From Sulfuricella sp. (GTDB taxonomy: Bacteria; Pseudomonadota; Gammaproteobacteria; Burkholderiales; Sulfuricellaceae), in assembly GCA_019911785.1 (NCBI GenBank), contig JAIOJM010000147.1:1-14671 (forward strand): DNA of 14,671 bases. The letters run 5' to 3'. Made by a program: the position numbers and the translations under genes. The stretch's first letter is position 1; every line of letters begins with the position of its first letter. The notes under the pieces are model-generated. The model saw only the letters and a list, made by a program, of their open reading frames with translations. It had not been told where the DNA came from and ran no database searches. Of the stretch, positions 13,922-14,671 are shown in pieces.

Positions 13922-14671
13922 TCAGCCCTTCACGCGATATTCGGCGGAACGGGCATGGGCCTGCAGGCCCTCACCCTCGGCCAGCACCATCGAAATCTTG
14001 CCCAGCACCTGCGCACCGGCCTCGGACACCATGATCAGGCTGCTGCGCTTCTGGAAGTCGTAGACGCCCAGCGGCGAGGAAAAGCGCGCCGTGCGCGAAG
14101 TCGGCAGCACATGGTTGGGGCCGGCGCAGTAATCGCCCAGCGCCTCGCAGGTCTGGCGGCCCATGAAGATGGCGCCGGCGTGTTTGATTTTCTTCGTCAT
14201 CGCGACCGGATCCTCGATGGAAAGCTCGAGGTGCTCGGGCGAAATGTAATTCGCGATTTCGGCCGCCTCGTCCAGATCCTTCACCTGGATCAGCGCGCCG
14301 CGCGCTTCCAGTGCGGTGCGGATGATTTCCTGGCGCGGCATCTGCGGCAGCAGTTTTTCGATGCTGGCCTGCACTGCGTCGATAAAGGCGGCGTCGGTAG
14401 CCAGCAGGATGGACTGTGCCAGCTCGTCGTGCTCGGCCTGGGAAAACAGGTCCATCGCGATCCAGTCCGGGTCGGTCTTGCCGTCGCAAATCACCAGGAT
14501 TTCAGAAGGCCCGGCCACCATGTCGATCCCGACCACGCCGAACACGCGACGCTTGGCAGCGGCCACATAGGCGTTGCCGGGGCCGACGATCTTGTCCACC
14601 TGCGGCACGGTCTGCGTGCCATAGGCCAGCGCACCTACCGCCTGCGCCCCGCCGATGGTAAACACCCGATC
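13922..14671 (-). CDS. hisD: Histidinol dehydrogenase, C-terminal part (start lies beyond the window)
   Basis: HisD makes histidine from histidinol in two NAD-dependent oxidations. The last 249 residues are visible; about 180 N-terminal residues lie outside. Numbered from the window edge, the zinc ligands are Q78 and H81 (FSQAEHDE), D180 ([13 protein letters not shown]) and H239 ([11 protein letters not shown]). The catalytic Glu-His pair is E146-H147 (YISPEHLEL). The nucleotide-binding stretch [14 protein letters not shown] and [11 protein letters not shown] are intact. No frameshift is seen. hisG is expected next, outside the window. Confidence 0.97.
   Translation of the reverse strand, partial: DRVFTIGGAQAVGALAYGTQTVPQVDKIVGPGNAYVAAAKRRVFGVVGIDMVAGPSEILVICDGKTDPDWIAMDLFSQAEHDELAQSILLATDAAFIDAVQASIEKLLPQMPRQEIIRTALEARGALIQVKDLDEAAEIANYISPEHLELSIEDPVAMTKKIKHAGAIFMGRQTCEALGDYCAGPNHVLPTSRTARFSSPLGVYDFQKRSSLIMVSEAGAQVLGKISMVLAEGEGLQAHARSAEYRVKG

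Overview
The window reads as a stretch of core chromosome from a betaproteobacterium. The protein sequences and gene order (hisDCBHAFIE-hinT-tatABC, a DegS-type protease, a NIF3-family protein, petABC, sspAB, then a tRNA-tuf cluster) fit that class. An iron- or sulfur-oxidising or ammonia-oxidising relative (Nitrosomonadales) is a plausible guess, but I cannot fix the genus from sequence alone. Almost every gene is a housekeeping gene, and I find no phage, transposase, CRISPR array, toxin-antitoxin pair or defence island.

Layout from low to high coordinates; every gene except the protease is on the minus strand. (1) 1-228 is the 5' part of tuf (EF-Tu). Upstream of it, in transcription order, come tRNA-Thr(TGT), tRNA-Tyr(GTA), tRNA-Gly(TCC) and tRNA-Thr(GGT), the same order as the classic tRNA-tufB operon. 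Two good sigma70-type promoters are visible: one in front of the whole cluster, with a GC-rich discriminator, and one inside it just before tRNA-Tyr. (2) 780-1116 has no convincing gene, only the cluster promoter and a possible 38-codon gene remnant. (3) 1117-2165 is sspA-sspB, joined by a GTGA overlap. (4) 2371-4925 is petA-petB-petC, the complete cytochrome bc1 complex, with an AT-rich leader upstream and a strong hairpin downstream. (5) 5184-5930 is a NIF3/YbgI-family metal-binding protein, divergent from (6) 6013-7158, a membrane-anchored trypsin-like protease with one PDZ domain (DegS/AlgW type). (7) 7174-14671 is one long minus-strand run: hisD (cut by the window end), hisC, hisB, hisH, hisA, hisF, hisI, hisE, hinT, tatA, tatB, tatC.

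The genes fall into a few functions: histidine synthesis from the hisB/hisH/hisF/hisA steps through hisC and hisD; Tat protein export; the respiratory bc1 complex, whose Rieske subunit carries a twin-arginine signal and is therefore a likely client of the nearby Tat system; periplasmic proteolysis; and starvation/translation functions (SspA, SspB, EF-Tu, tRNAs).

The least ordinary features are two palindromic elements inside the his operon. From hisF to hinT the genes overlap by exactly 4 nt (ATGA), yet the hisB-hisH spacer (165 nt) is filled almost to the base by a 161-bp imperfect palindrome with 27-bp terminal arms. The hisA-hisF spacer (77 nt) is filled by a different palindrome built of a 9-bp tandem repeat, which starts next to the hisA stop codon and reaches the hisF ribosome-binding region. 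These look like small mobile or REP/MITE-like insertions tolerated at operon joints. I do not see a wholly new multi-gene system.
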